Origin: Morinoia aosen
Taxonomy: Eukaryota > Arthropoda > Malacostraca > Amphipoda > Talitridae
Assembly (NCBI GenBank): GCA_030386875.1
Contig: CM059562.1
Span: forward strand, 73,964,201 to 74,028,200
DNA length: 64,000 nucleotides
Direction of reading: 5' to 3'
Shown here: positions 50,840 to 61,559 of the stretch, piece after piece
Position numbering within the stretch: position 1 is the first letter of the stretch
Layout of the letters: each line of letters starts with the position of its first letter
Position numbers and translations under genes: made by a program
Notes under the pieces: generated by a model
Told to the model about the DNA's origin: nothing
Database searches by the model: none
The model's input: only the letters and a program-made list of their open reading frames with translations

Positions 50840-51094
50840 TTACAACACGGGCAACTTTGGCCGCAAATTTAAATCTGAGCAATCAACATCAGGTGACTTA
50901 TTACGTAACTCTAACACCTTCAGTTCGTGAGCTCTTTCTTTCTCCTTCTCATCAGCAAGAGCAGCTCGCTCCACAGCCCGTTGATCTCGATAAAAAGCTT
51001 GCTGCTTATACACGAAGTCCACAATAGCGTCTCCCTTCAAACCCAACTCAGTAGCCTCAGCCTTAAGCTCAGCAATAGTGGGGAGACCTGACAT
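50840..51094 (-). pseudogene. gag part 1: N-terminal Gag segment
   Basis: 84 codons from the likely gag start ATG at 51094. The start MSGLPTIAELKAEATELGLK looks like the SAP-like N-terminus found in many invertebrate Ty3/gypsy Gags, followed by a charged helical stretch rich in Arg, Glu and Lys. It ends at TAA (50840-50842), and the same frame continues with recognisable Gag. The stop is therefore an interruption, not a natural end. About 346 bp of leader separate the ATG from the 5' LTR. Confidence 0.85.
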
Positions 51095-51420
51095 AATGGA
51101 TTCAAGCTAGCAACTTCAGACAGATCAAGGCAACCAGTATGGCTGATCAGCCAATACACGCTTAGAGAAATGACGGATAATTTGAGGTTCGACAAGTCCC
51201 TAATAGAAATTGTCCGAACAACGTATCGCAGTGCCTTCTGCTAATACTAGAAAATAAACACACTGAGCCTTTACACTTCCACGCCAGCACCGCCAATGAG
51301 AAATTCCACTCACCTCGACCAGCAGACTCGCGAGCAGTGAACAGTGGTGTGTCACATGTATTCAATCCCGAGGTTAGGTTGGAATGAAAGGTATGAGCGA
51401 AATTAGCCCGAACATCCCCC

Positions 51421-51434
51421 TGGCAAGGTCGCCA
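51421..51434 (-). promoter_or_regulatory. Primer-binding-site candidate
   Basis: On the element strand, TGGCGACCTTGCCA starts 6 bases after the 5' LTR. TGG pairs with a tRNA CCA end, and TGGCGACC resembles the tRNA-Arg-type sites of some insect Ty3/gypsy elements. The exact tRNA cannot be named without a tRNA set. Confidence 0.65.
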
Positions 51435-51440
51435 CAAATA

Positions 51441-52751
51441 TGTCAGGGCCAAGTGACGGAAGTATTCCGTACAGCTCTAATAGTGGGGACGTCACGTCAA
51501 AACGCTCTACTTTCCCCAACCGCCTCGGGAATTGAAACACGGAACAACCAATAGATTTATTGATTGCATAAATAAAGGAAAAATATATATATCTTAACTT
51601 AAAGTTAGGACAGTGGAATGCAGGTCGAGAACCCGTGATGGTGGGCGAGCACAACAGCGGTCATCGAACACACGCCAGGATGGGGCACCAAGGACCGGTG
51701 CAGGATAAGGCACCAAGGACCGGTGCAGGATAAGGCACCAAGGACAGGTGCAGGATAAGGCACCAAGGACCGGTGCAGGATAAGGCACCAAGGACCGGTG
51801 CAGGATAAGGCACCAAGGACCGGTGCAGGATAAGGCACCAAGGACCGGTGCAGGATAAGGCACCACGGAGGAGGCACGCAGGTGCGCTAGGCTACAAGCC
51901 AGCGAGTGAACTAGTTGGTAGACTAGTCGGATGAACATGAACAGACACGAGCGTGGCTTCCTTTGGCACAGGGCAAGTCCAGCCTGCGAACAAACACACC
52001 ACCATTAACACTGTTCGCGGCTTGCTAGGGTCAAACCTTGAATTAACGGCGAGAGAAAATCTCACTAGCAGGTCTAGCGGGAAATAAGGTAACTAGTATT
52101 TCAATTTCAGTAAATCTACAAAAAGCAAGACAATGCAGAAATACTTGTTAGATTTGTCTCTAACTAACAGCCAGTCTAAGCCTATCGATTCACACAAGGC
52201 GTTCCAAAGAGAGGAAGGAAAGGGCACCACTTAGCACGGGGCTTCGGGTACGCAAAATCCACACAGGAAGAGCACAGACACAGTTAACGGAGAAAGAAGA
52301 TTATGAAATACGATAAAGTTGGGTTAGAGAGTAGCAAGTGCTGAAAACGGAACAATTAACCGGAAAAGAGTACTTGACATTACAACACTTAATTTCAATA
52401 CAAAGAACGCCTACCTAACTTCAGCTAGGGCCCTAACAGCACAAAAAACAGAAGTAAACTTACTCGTCAGAAATGGTGACACTATCTACTGTTTAGAAAA
52501 TTACGTTCACCAGGGTTCTATACGGTTCAAGTTCAAGTCTAGAATGGAAAAGAAACACAATTAGCGACAGGGCTCAACTCTGAGCTACACTAAACAGTTA
52601 ATAATCACACATTAGAAGGAGACTACAGTAGGCTCGTATGATCACAAAAAGGTACCAATCTGTGAAGCATCGCAGGCTATATAAAGGACTAATCTATGTC
52701 TTCCGACGTCACTGGGAAGAAGAGCGGAAGGCCGGCAGGGTCGCCCCTACA
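51441..52751 (-). repeat. 5' LTR (right), 1311 bp
   Basis: Begins TGTCAGGGCC and ends CGCCCCTACA on the plus strand. It is the promoter LTR because the element reads leftward. Outside the array I see four substitutions against the left LTR: near 51462, 52335, 52590 and 52629. TATA-like TTTATATAG on the element strand lies at 52677-52687, about 65 nt inside the LTR. A TGACGTC motif lies upstream of it. Confidence 0.96.
51681..51867. repeat. 25-bp array in the 5' LTR, ~7 copies
   Basis: Same 25-bp unit as in the left LTR but only about seven copies. One copy has ACAGGTGC instead of ACCGGTGC. The difference from the left array is twelve units, which accounts exactly for the LTR length difference. 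Confidence 0.95.
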
Positions 52752-52756
52752 GTATA
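52752..52756. repeat. Target-site duplication, right copy
   Basis: GTATA immediately after the right LTR, identical to 45045-45049. Confidence 0.93.
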
Positions 52757-53214
52757 TAATTTCAGAATTGGAGATTTATATGCGAATGTTCATCGTTAAA
52801 AGGAAAATTAATTCCAATGGAGTTCTGATGAAACATTTCAGCAAATTACTTAGTAACTAATCAAGTTAAATGTATACATAACATCAAACTTACGGAAAAA
52901 TCTTTTACCAATGAATCTTTCTTTCGCAAATACATTTTGCCTTACATTTCATAAGAGAGATGCATGCATCCCTTATTATTCCATTCCTATAACAGAAAAC
53001 GCCGCGATGATTCATTATATTTTTGGGGTCCAGGGCAATGGATTGTTGGTGCCGTGTAAACTCTGATAAAGCTTCAAAGTTGAGCTCCCGTATAGTTTTG
53101 CTGGGGTCCCAGCGTACAACACATTAGTTTGGCCTCCTCACTGTAAATAACATCTCTTTTGAGGACGCCCTGCTGGCTCCGAGAGCCTGTTACTGACCGG
53201 GCCATTGGGGGTAA

Positions 53215-53401
53215 TTGTCGTTGGCGCTCTCTAGCCTTTTGCTAAAAATGAAGCTCGCCAAAATCTGCTCAGAAGCAACGTAGATGGATATGTAAACGTC
53301 ACAAATAAACTCATATCAAAATGATTAAAATGAAAGCAATGGGACTTTTTGGAATTCTATAGCAAGGGAAATTATTAATTTTCGGGGCTAGAATTTCTGT
53401 C
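53215..53401 (+). repeat. Dispersed repeat copy C
   Basis: Shares TTGCTAAAAA-TGA, AACGTAGATGGATA, CGTCACAAATAA-CTCA, AAAGCAAT-G-ACTTT-TGGAATTC and AAGGGAAATTATTA with 54535-54755 in the same orientation, about 75-80% identical by eye. Confidence 0.8.
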
Positions 53402-54534
53402 CGGGAGTTAAGCCTGGCTGACTTTTCAGTAACCTGGACTCGTTTAGAACCAATCGAGCTAAGGCGGTTTTTACCACGGTACTGGGGCTGCAAAACAAAG
53501 AACGTTAGAGCGGGCTACTCGTTCAAAAATACAGCCAGCGAATGAAAAATAACGTGCTTCGCCAGCTCTATGGCTTCAAAGGAGAGCAAGCCGAGAAAGT
53601 ATTTTCCCAGCAAAGAACTACGGAAAACTCTAGGCTAAAAAGCTCACGAAAGACATTCGTCACAAATTGTTTGATTTCGGATGCTATTTTCTTCCTATGG
53701 CATTCAACGCAAAGTAAATATGCTACTTAAAATTTCGCACGCTAAATTAGTTTTCTACTGAGAGCGCAGGGCATTGGACTTCTCCAAAATTAAACGACAT
53801 AGTTAATTTAGATAACAGAGATCATTGAGCATATTTGGAAACTTGATATTTACTCTAGGGTAGTGCTCCGGCGCAGTTGTAGGCTTGACGTCTTTACAAA
53901 TAAACTTGTATCGTTGCTCGCGCTCTTTATTGAGCTGGCGATGACAGTAAACTTTACACCGAGTGTCTGGAGTTCGCCGTGTGTCTCTCCTCTCTACTGT
54001 CGAGGCTTCGGTACTAATCTAAAAACTTGGTTTCGGGTCCAATCGTACTGGTCAAACTGAAATTGAAGTAGTAAAATAAACTTGCTCATGTAATTCTCTG
54101 TTGTCGCGGAACACTAAGGTGTACGCGCATTAGTTTTCTCTTTATGATCACATGCTTGGAAATACAGTGTTGGACATTAATTTTTATTACCAGGAGGTCA
54201 TAAGAAGTTTTTGCAGGAATGCGCATTTATTGAATATCTATTGGAATCCATTCAGGAGAAGCTCTTATTAAATTAAACATTGAATATGAGAAATGTGTTT
54301 TATAATTCAATGAAACAAATAAATAACATGCAGTAAAAACAATGCTGCCAATATTCATTTTTCAAACATCAAAGTTCAACGCTAAATTTGCTGAAGATTG
54401 TTTCTGATATAAAAATAAATTTCAAAACAATTTATTGATAGTAGCTCAGAGATTTTTACAGTCATCGATCAATCCATAAGCATTCCACTAGCATGCTGAA
54501 GAATTTTTGTTTTACGTTAAGAAATGTTTTTAAA

Positions 54535-54755
54535 TGGTCGTTGATGCTCCGTGGAATTTGCTAAAAAATGATACTTGGATAAACCTGTTCAAGAACAACG
54601 TAGATGGATAAGTTGGCGTCACAAATAATCTCAGATATATATATATATCAATCATCTTATATATATATATGTATTGGAGACATACATATAAAAGCAATAG
54701 TACTTTCTGGAATTCCATTGTAAGGGAAATTATTATTGTTTTTAGGAGGAGAAAT
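54535..54755 (+). repeat. Dispersed repeat copy D
   Basis: Partner of 53215-53401. It is longer because an AT-dinucleotide stretch (about 54632-54670) has expanded inside it. Confidence 0.8.
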
Positions 54756-55544
54756 CCAATTAATCTTTTGTTCTAGTGAAAGTCAGCTTCTTCTTCACTT
54801 TATCACACAGTCTCTAGGCTCAGTTTCGCCCTTGAGAGCCAGTTGCTATACTTAAAAGGAACTGCGCTCCCTTAAGATGTGAACAAAGCGAGTTGGGAGG
54901 ACACAAGCGCTTGATCTCATTTACTTTGCGCGCGTCCAAGCAAGCTCCGAATTATTTATTTGCTACGTTCGTAAGTGAGAGAAGAAAATTGTTATGTTAT
55001 TGTTGTTATGTTATATTATTTACTAAAAAATGTGACACTTTTTAAATTAATAAGGGTTATTACACACATTCGATAAATTCAAATGAAATCTGTTAGTTGC
55101 AAACGAATATCTTCATGGAAATTCCTAAGTGAAAAAGGCGAATTTGGAAATTTTCTACGATTTTCGCTACACGTATTACATACATAAAGAAAGCTACGTT
55201 AAAGCCCACGTGATGTAACTATGTAACCTGTTTTTTTTCAGCCAAAAATGTCCTCGTCCGACGTTAGCTGGGAGAATTTCCATGAAACTCTCCCTCTTTA
55301 GGCATCGCGTTAGAAGCATTAGAGAATATAGGCAATTTTCACTTCAAAGGCCTCAAATTAAACGCGGCTCGTCCCTCTAAATTGGTGAGTGTGGGCCGGC
55401 GCGTCATCCTGCTCTGATTACTCTTTCTCCTCATCTTGCGACCGCGGATGAACGAGACTCTGGTCTCCCTTGCTGGGCCAGAGATACGCACTCATGCCGG
55501 CGCTGATGACGGTGCTGTGTCGCAACTCCCTGCAAAGCTTGTTT

Positions 55545-55855
55545 TGATCAGTGGCTTTTGTTATTGTGTGTTCTTAGTGGCCTTTGTTATTGTGTGTTCT
55601 TAGTGGCCTTTGTTATTGTGTGTTATTAGTGGCCTTTGTTATTGTGTGTTCTTAGTGGCCTTTGTTATTGTGTGTTCTTGGTAGCCTTTGTTATTGTGTG
55701 TTCTTAGTGGCCTTTGTTATTGTGTGTTTTAAGTGGCCATTGTTGTTGTGCATCCTCTGTGGCCTTTGTTGTTGTGTGTTCTTAGTAGCCTTTGTTGTCG
55801 TGCGTTCTCTGTGGTGTGGCCTTTGTTATTGTGTGTTCTCAGTGGCCTGCCCCTG
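55545..55855. repeat. 26-bp minisatellite
   Basis: About 11-12 copies of a 26-bp unit, GTGGCCTTTGTTATTGTGTG plus TTCTTA. The first six are nearly identical; later copies drift (TTGTTGTGCATCC, GTGGTGTGGCC). The 96-codon Cys/Val/Leu-rich frame beginning at 55662 is the array read through. Confidence 0.93.
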
Positions 55856-57211
55856 TATGAAGCTTGTAATGATTCTTCTTGAGTTCTTTTCCTACCGAAA
55901 TCTTAAAAAACACTTTTTCAGTTGCAAGTCCACGTTTATTTTACACGAATGACAATTAATGTATAACTTTCCACTTAAAAAAATGTTTAAAAATCGTTGA
56001 AAACCTCTTCACTGTAAAAACCTGGCACCATCGATTGCAGCCTTCTTGCGTAGTATCCAGGTGAGATAACACAGTTCATGGTTTTGCTTGCTATCACATA
56101 GATTTGATTCACTAAATGACCAATATAAGGTTCATGGCAACACGGATGGTATTCAGAATGTTTTTCTTGGAGTGTAAAGTTGGCTATCTTTATCAAATGA
56201 ATCCCATGTATAAACAGAGAGATAGCACAAACGGATGCTTAAAAATGCTAAAAGCTCCCCCCTAAGTAGCCCATCTAGTGACTGACTAATGAATTAGATC
56301 ACCATATCACAGAGCTCTAGGTTTAATAACGAGTAACTATTTTAAGGGAAAGACTCATCACTTCTGTGAGTTCAACATTGAACTGACCAAATTTAAGGGA
56401 GAAGACACCCTATTTTTGTGAGTTAACAAGGTACTGACCGAATTTAAGGGAGAAGACACCCTATTTATGTGAGTTAACAAGGTACTGACAGAATTTACCT
56501 ACAAATTTAGAAGAACCAGTTTCTTTTCTCAAATTAGTATTTATTTGCTGGAGTTCAGGAGACACTATTAGGACTATTTTCATGAATATTTCATTAAGTT
56601 AGAACGATTTAAGTTTCACAACTTATGTTTTAGTAGTTTGTTATCAAAATGAAAGATTTGACTTTATTGGAGCTCGTATAATAAGTATAAAATTTATTAT
56701 GAATCTTTATGCGAAAGACACAGTTTGTGATGAACTGAAAACAGTTCAGTGTTAACCATGCAGATATATTAACCATAGACTGATTTTGAAACTGGTTAAA
56801 TTTTCTTTACACAGTAAATGAATAAAAACAAACTCATATTATTATAAAACCGACTCAGACACGAGCTCCTTGATTATTTTAAAGTTTAATGTTTTAAACA
56901 GTCACTCAATGTAAAATCGAACAACATGAAAATGAAAAGCTAAAACGCTAAATGGACGCTCACTCTGCATTATCATAATAGACCACGGGTACAATTTATG
57001 ATTGGGAAGGATTATTTTTTCAACTGATAGATATTTTCTTAAACTCTGAGGACTATAAAATATCGTAGAAGTTTAAAACTTCAAAGACACTTCTGTAAAA
57101 TGGAAACATGGTATTGCACTGCATGAGTGCATGCTTCTAAATACGAGCGGTAGTTGTGAGACAGACGAGCGCTTGTGCGAACGGAAAACTCGGATTTTTC
57201 TTTGCGACACT
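55856..57211. other. no supported gene; one short tandem repeat
   Basis: AT-rich DNA without a recognisable gene. It contains the 51-bp repeat at 56342-56500, listed separately. Confidence 0.5.
56342..56500. repeat. three tandem copies of a 51-bp unit
   Basis: TTAAGGGA starts at 56342, 56393 and 56444. Each continues AGA--CACC-TATTT-TGTGAGTT and ends AACTGACC or TACTGACCGAA. Copies 2 and 3 are almost identical. Confidence 0.92.
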
Positions 57212-57509
57212 TTACCAGCACGCACATCTGAGCATGCATATCGCTCTGCTCCATTTCGCTAAAAAAACGAGGTTGTTTTATAGTTTCGTCTTTCGCACCC
57301 GAAGATGCACAGAGTCTATTAGTTTGCGTTATATCTTTTGCTATGTTAGGTGTAAATTTGTGACCAGCATGCAGATCTCGGCATGCATATCGCTCTGCTC
57401 CATTCCGCTAAAAAACGAGGTTGTTTTATAGTTTCGTCTTTCGAGCTTGAAGATGCACAGAGTCTATTAGTTTTCGTTACGTCTATTGCCTTGTTAGTCA
57501 TAAATTGTT
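57212..57509. repeat. 149-bp tandem duplication
   Basis: Copy 1 (57212-57360) and copy 2 (57361-57509) share ACCAGCA-GCA-ATCT, GCATGCATATCGCTCTGCTC, ACGAGGTTGTTTTATAGTTT and GAAGATGCACAGAGTCTATT, about 88-90% identical. The 91-codon frame over it is the duplication read through. Confidence 0.93.
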
Positions 57510-60009
57510 ATAGCCGAATATTTGTGTTGATGAAAGTACGAAATAAGTGAGAATATATCTGTTACCGTGAGATACAAAAATATGTAAATCAGATTCACAT
57601 TTGTGAATCACATTATTGATTTCACTACTAGGATTTGTAGTTTTATACAAGGAGTAATTTTTGTCCGTATAAGATATGTGATTGATGAATGCGAGTTGGT
57701 TCACTTCCGCTTTTTCCTCAGGACAAACAAACAGTAGAAGAATGCAAAAAATGTACAATTTACATCAATTGGCTTATGGGAAATCATTTGTTAAGTAAAA
57801 ATGCAGTAATAATGAGTATTCATCAATCTAATTTGTACTACTGTACGTAAATTATTGCATCATGGCATAGAAGCAAATTTTTCGAAACAAAAAAGAATTT
57901 TGCATTGAGAAAATACGGGATATGTGCAGAGAATACCGAGAAACACGCAATGTTCTGGCGCTAGTTCTTCAGTACATATAAAGGCATTACTTGTTGCAAT
58001 AACTCGGCGCTACCATCAGAGACATTATTTACGCCAATAACTCCTCGATGTTCGCCTACATCATTGACGGGAGTAACGCCATAACAGAGGGCTAGGGCCG
58101 GCCATCAGGGGGCCCTAGAGCGGAGTTCTTACAAAAGCGCAAACTGTTGCTTGAAAAACTAGCAGTTCTGGACAGCCCTGAGATGCTGCCAGGGCATAGT
58201 TTCTGGTCTCCAAGTCATAATTTGAGGGCTCGCTGGCTTAGGGCTGCTTTTATAGCTCCCTAAATCACACACAATTGCCTGCTCCACCGAAGAAATTCGT
58301 CGGTTTTCTTTCAGAGCAGCACTCTATCGCCTTGTTGCTTGCATGATGATGAGGTCATTCGATGGGCATTTGTTTGACTTCTCAAAGTCCTCCGTAAAAA
58401 GTATTTGCATAATGCACTTCATTGCACTGTAAAACCGTGAAGTTTCACTATAGCACCTGGTAACTGCTGCTTCGCTAGTAAAGATGGGCAGTGGCAGCTT
58501 GCACATGCTGTTTGCAGGAAACATGCTAAAAGCTAAGAAAAGAGAGCGTCGTGTAATCTCAGGCTTTGTCTCGGAGTGTAGGGTACCTGACATCGAATGT
58601 GTTGGGGTTGCAACCAATTGGGGGTGGGTTTTGGGAACTGTTTGGGTGTTGATGGGAAATTACAGTATGTATTAAATTTTCTGGTGATTACGGGGACTTG
58701 TACGCCGACGGAATGGGATTATGTTAGTTAAAACTATAATTCCCTACGACAGTTAGAACAAATGCTCCATGAGAGCAAAATACCAGATTGTGCCAAATGA
58801 AGTTTACCCTTTTCATGATGATATTTAATAATGTTGGTCAATACTTAGAAACGACAGTAGGTAATATTCTTCTTAAAATCTTAGACAAATTATTGGATTC
58901 ATTTTCAAGTATCTATTGTCAAATTTGGAAATTTTCATCGAAACCATAAAGCTCAAGGTCTTACGACAGCCTACTGTAGGTATAAGATGCCGTCGAGTCT
59001 AAAAATATACTGAATACGTTCTACGTGCACTCGTGTACTGCAATCGAAGGGTTCAAGTTTCACTCACGAGATTACGCTTGTTTTGAGCTGCTGATGCACA
59101 AAAAATAGCGGTAATTGGGTGTCGAAAGCTTTTGAAATAGAAGATAGATATTTTTTAGTTATTCCGGTTCCGGAGTTGAGATTAAAGGTAGAAAAGTTGA
59201 AACATTCGTCTTAAATTTGATTATTAACAAAATCCCGTCTGAAATCACAAGGAGTTATTATGTGTGTTGAGTGATGATTATTCACAATGCATCTTTCACT
59301 TTCGTTCTAAGAAGAACTAATCCAGAAAAAAGTAGCGCCAGCCTTCAAGGCCGGGATGCCTCCGGATGACAATGAAAATTTTTCTTGAAGCATTTCTGAA
59401 GTTCGAGTCGCTTTAGACGACAGAAAGGACTTAAACGTTGATCTTCGCGCTCGAAATTGCAATATTCTCGCTCGTAACTGCGTTATTACGGCCCAAATGT
59501 TACGGCACAAGCCCACAATAATCGAAGTCGTAACGATACAACTCTCACTCGAAAACATTTTGGGGTTTCATGGGCGAAAACAATTTACACGCGAATTTAT
59601 ATAATAAATTCCAAGAAATTGAAGAAAATTTCTTCTGTGTCGAAGGCTGACGTCTTTATTTTTTGGCAACTAACAAAGCTTACAAGGAGCTAAGAGTACG
59701 GTAGCGAGTGAATTTCCTCAATTCTTATGCGCTTCAACTGTTAAGGCAAAAGTGGTTGCAGTGCCTGATTCTTTTTTCTTGAGTTTTAAAATTAATGATT
59801 CATCAAAACTGAAAAAGTTCAATTTAATACTTCTATAATTTCCAATAATTGGACGTACAGCCTGTCAGGAAATTTAAATCTCACACAATACTATAAATAA
59901 TCAGTTTGCCTGCACCACGTTTAAGGGCTAATAAACAAACACCTGCTTCGGTCTATCTCCAAGCGGACTTACTCCGGCTATTTGTGTTTTTTTGCTCCAG
60001 CTGCCTTAC
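57510..60009. other. no supported gene
   Basis: Frames at 57498-57758, 58324-58675 and 59307-59558 have no recognisable domain. A moderately GC-rich patch at 58020-58260 contains CCGGCC and GGGCCC runs but no open frame. Confidence 0.5.
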
Positions 60010-60014
60010 TTTTG

Positions 60015-60245
60015 CGCTCATCATGCCACACTATTTGCCTAATGTGCTCTGTTGACTCCTTATTTTTGTGTTTTCTTGGACCCCACATGCCACACTATTT
60101 TCCAAATGTACTCTGTTGACTTCTTATATATGTGTTTTTTTTTGCACTCCTCACGCCACACTATTCTCCAAATGTTTTTTGGACTCATCATGCCGCATTA
60201 TTTTCCCAAACATACTTTGCTGGCGCTCCAACTGTGCTTCCTTTA
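60015..60245. repeat. about four diverged copies, periods ~64, 66 and 36 bp
   Basis: CATGCCACACTATTT at 60022 and 60086, CACGCCACACTATTC at 60152 and CATGCCGCATTATTT at 60188. Most are followed by CCAAATGT-CTCTGTTGACT and a T-rich stretch. The three overlapping plus-strand frames here arise from the repeat. Confidence 0.8.
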
Positions 60246-60250
60246 AGCGT

Positions 60251-61559
60251 TAGCTGGACTCTATCAACGCTTCATTTTTCGATCCTTCAGCTATGCCTCA
60301 TCTCGTCTCCAGCTGTGCTGAATTAGCTACAAACAGATGCAGCAAAGAGAGCACGGTCCATGGAAAAGAACTCGTGAGAAAATGGCTGTCAGAAAGCATG
60401 GATTCTTTCTTTCTGTACAATCCTTTCAGTGACATTATCATTCCAAATCTTAATGGAAGCCAAGATCTAGAGAGCAAGAATTGACCAAAGCGGTATCTGG
60501 GACTGGAAGCTTAATATTTATGTCTTTTCGTGAGTTTTCCTCAAATCAATCTTCTCGACAGTGCAAAACACATGGATAGTGTCGTTGGATTTGATATATT
60601 AATGTGTGCGAAAGTTAATATTTATTGTGTTTTTCATAACACTACTGATCTCATAGTGACTAATGTTGCTGTAAACTACTTGAAGGGAAACGTAAAAGTT
60701 TTATTCTGATTTATTAATTTGTGTACATTTATTTTGAAGTATGATAAATCAAGACTCAATATTTAATCCATGAATACAAACACCCAGGCAAAACAAAACA
60801 ATGCTAAATTGATAATTTAGCTTGAAATTAACGACAATAAATGTTTACCTACTAATTTTAGCTTTCATTTTTCCAAGTTCTAGTGAACCTTTGGGACACT
60901 AAATTCACTGCATACGCGTTTCAAAAATTATGTACTGGGAGATGTGACGGATAATGAGCGACGAAAGGTTAGACAGGGAATCTCAGTACTGAGAGAGACG
61001 ATAAAGAGAAGAAAGAAAACAGTTTATTTCCAATAAAGATGATACAAAAAGTACATAATTTGTTTTTAAAATATCTCAGAGTAAGGATCCTCAGTTGATA
61101 CACACACACATGAGTATCGTAATACCCATGTCCCCAGTCGAAAGGAATTATTGAGGGCAATGTATTCCTATTGTTGCTTTAATCTAGGTTTGTATACGGA
61201 ACTACAATTAGAAAAGAAGACATAATGAGAAGCTGACGGTGACGAGAGGCTCTATGGTGGTGGGGCGAGATGAGTTATGGTCAACATACGTACTGCCTTC
61301 TGTTTGACATGCGCGGGTTTGTTCAGTAGTCCTCATACAAACATCGTGTAACAACCTAAAAATCAGGAAACGTGGCGGACCAACGTTAGACTTGACCACA
61401 ATTTAAAGGGTTTAATTCGTTTAGTTTTTTTTTTAACCGCACTTACTGGGTGCTACTACGTTTTTTGATCTCTTCTGACACGGTATTTGATCTCAGACAA
61501 ATAGAACTAGAACTGAAATTAAACATGAATCGGTATGAAGGGTTTCTTTAGAATTTTTA
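60251..61559. other. no supported gene
   Basis: AT-rich DNA; nothing recognised. A short ACACACACA run lies near 61100. Confidence 0.55.

Larger units (their letters stand above)
45050..52751 (-). mobile_element. Ty3/gypsy LTR retrotransposon, Gmr1-like (INT before RT)
   Basis: A complete 7702-bp element read on the minus strand. It has two LTRs with TGT...ACA ends, a 5-bp target duplication, a primer-binding-site candidate, a purine-rich tract and one long gag-pol frame. Domain order in the transcript is Gag (CCHC), protease, integrase (HHCC, DD35E, GPY/F), reverse transcriptase, RNase H. The protein types are Ty3/gypsy, but the integrase precedes RT as in Ty1/copia. That is the hallmark of Gmr1-like elements, first recognised in deuterostomes. 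Only ~205 bp lie between RNase H and the 3' LTR, so there is no envelope gene. The gag-pol frame has two in-frame stops and one frameshift, so this copy cannot make an intact polyprotein unless the stops are read through and the frame is shifted. Confidence 0.95.
52757..55544. other. no supported gene; one dispersed-repeat pair
   Basis: No coding sequence recognised. It holds the repeat pair at 53215-53401 and 54535-54755 and an AT microsatellite at about 54632-54670. A T8-CAG at 55231-55241 followed by an ATG and 17 codons looks splice-like but is unsupported. Confidence 0.5.

Noticed and set aside
51403..51654. 83-codon minus-strand frame, repeated as an 81-codon frame at 45018-45263
   Set aside because: Duplicated because it lies in the LTRs. 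It crosses the LTR edge into the leader and has no known motif.
51594..51938. Minus-strand open frames of 114 and 90 codons in the right LTR
   Set aside because: Same LTR array as on the left; no independent coding evidence.
55231..55301. T8-CAG followed by ATG and 17 codons, resembling a 3' splice site and short exon
   Set aside because: The frame stops after 17 codons, no donor or conserved protein segment is visible, and such T-rich CAG motifs are common by chance in AT-rich DNA.
55662..55952. 96-codon plus-strand frame that looks like a hydrophobic membrane protein
   Set aside because: It is the 26-bp minisatellite translated; hydrophobicity comes from GTT/TTT codons in the unit.
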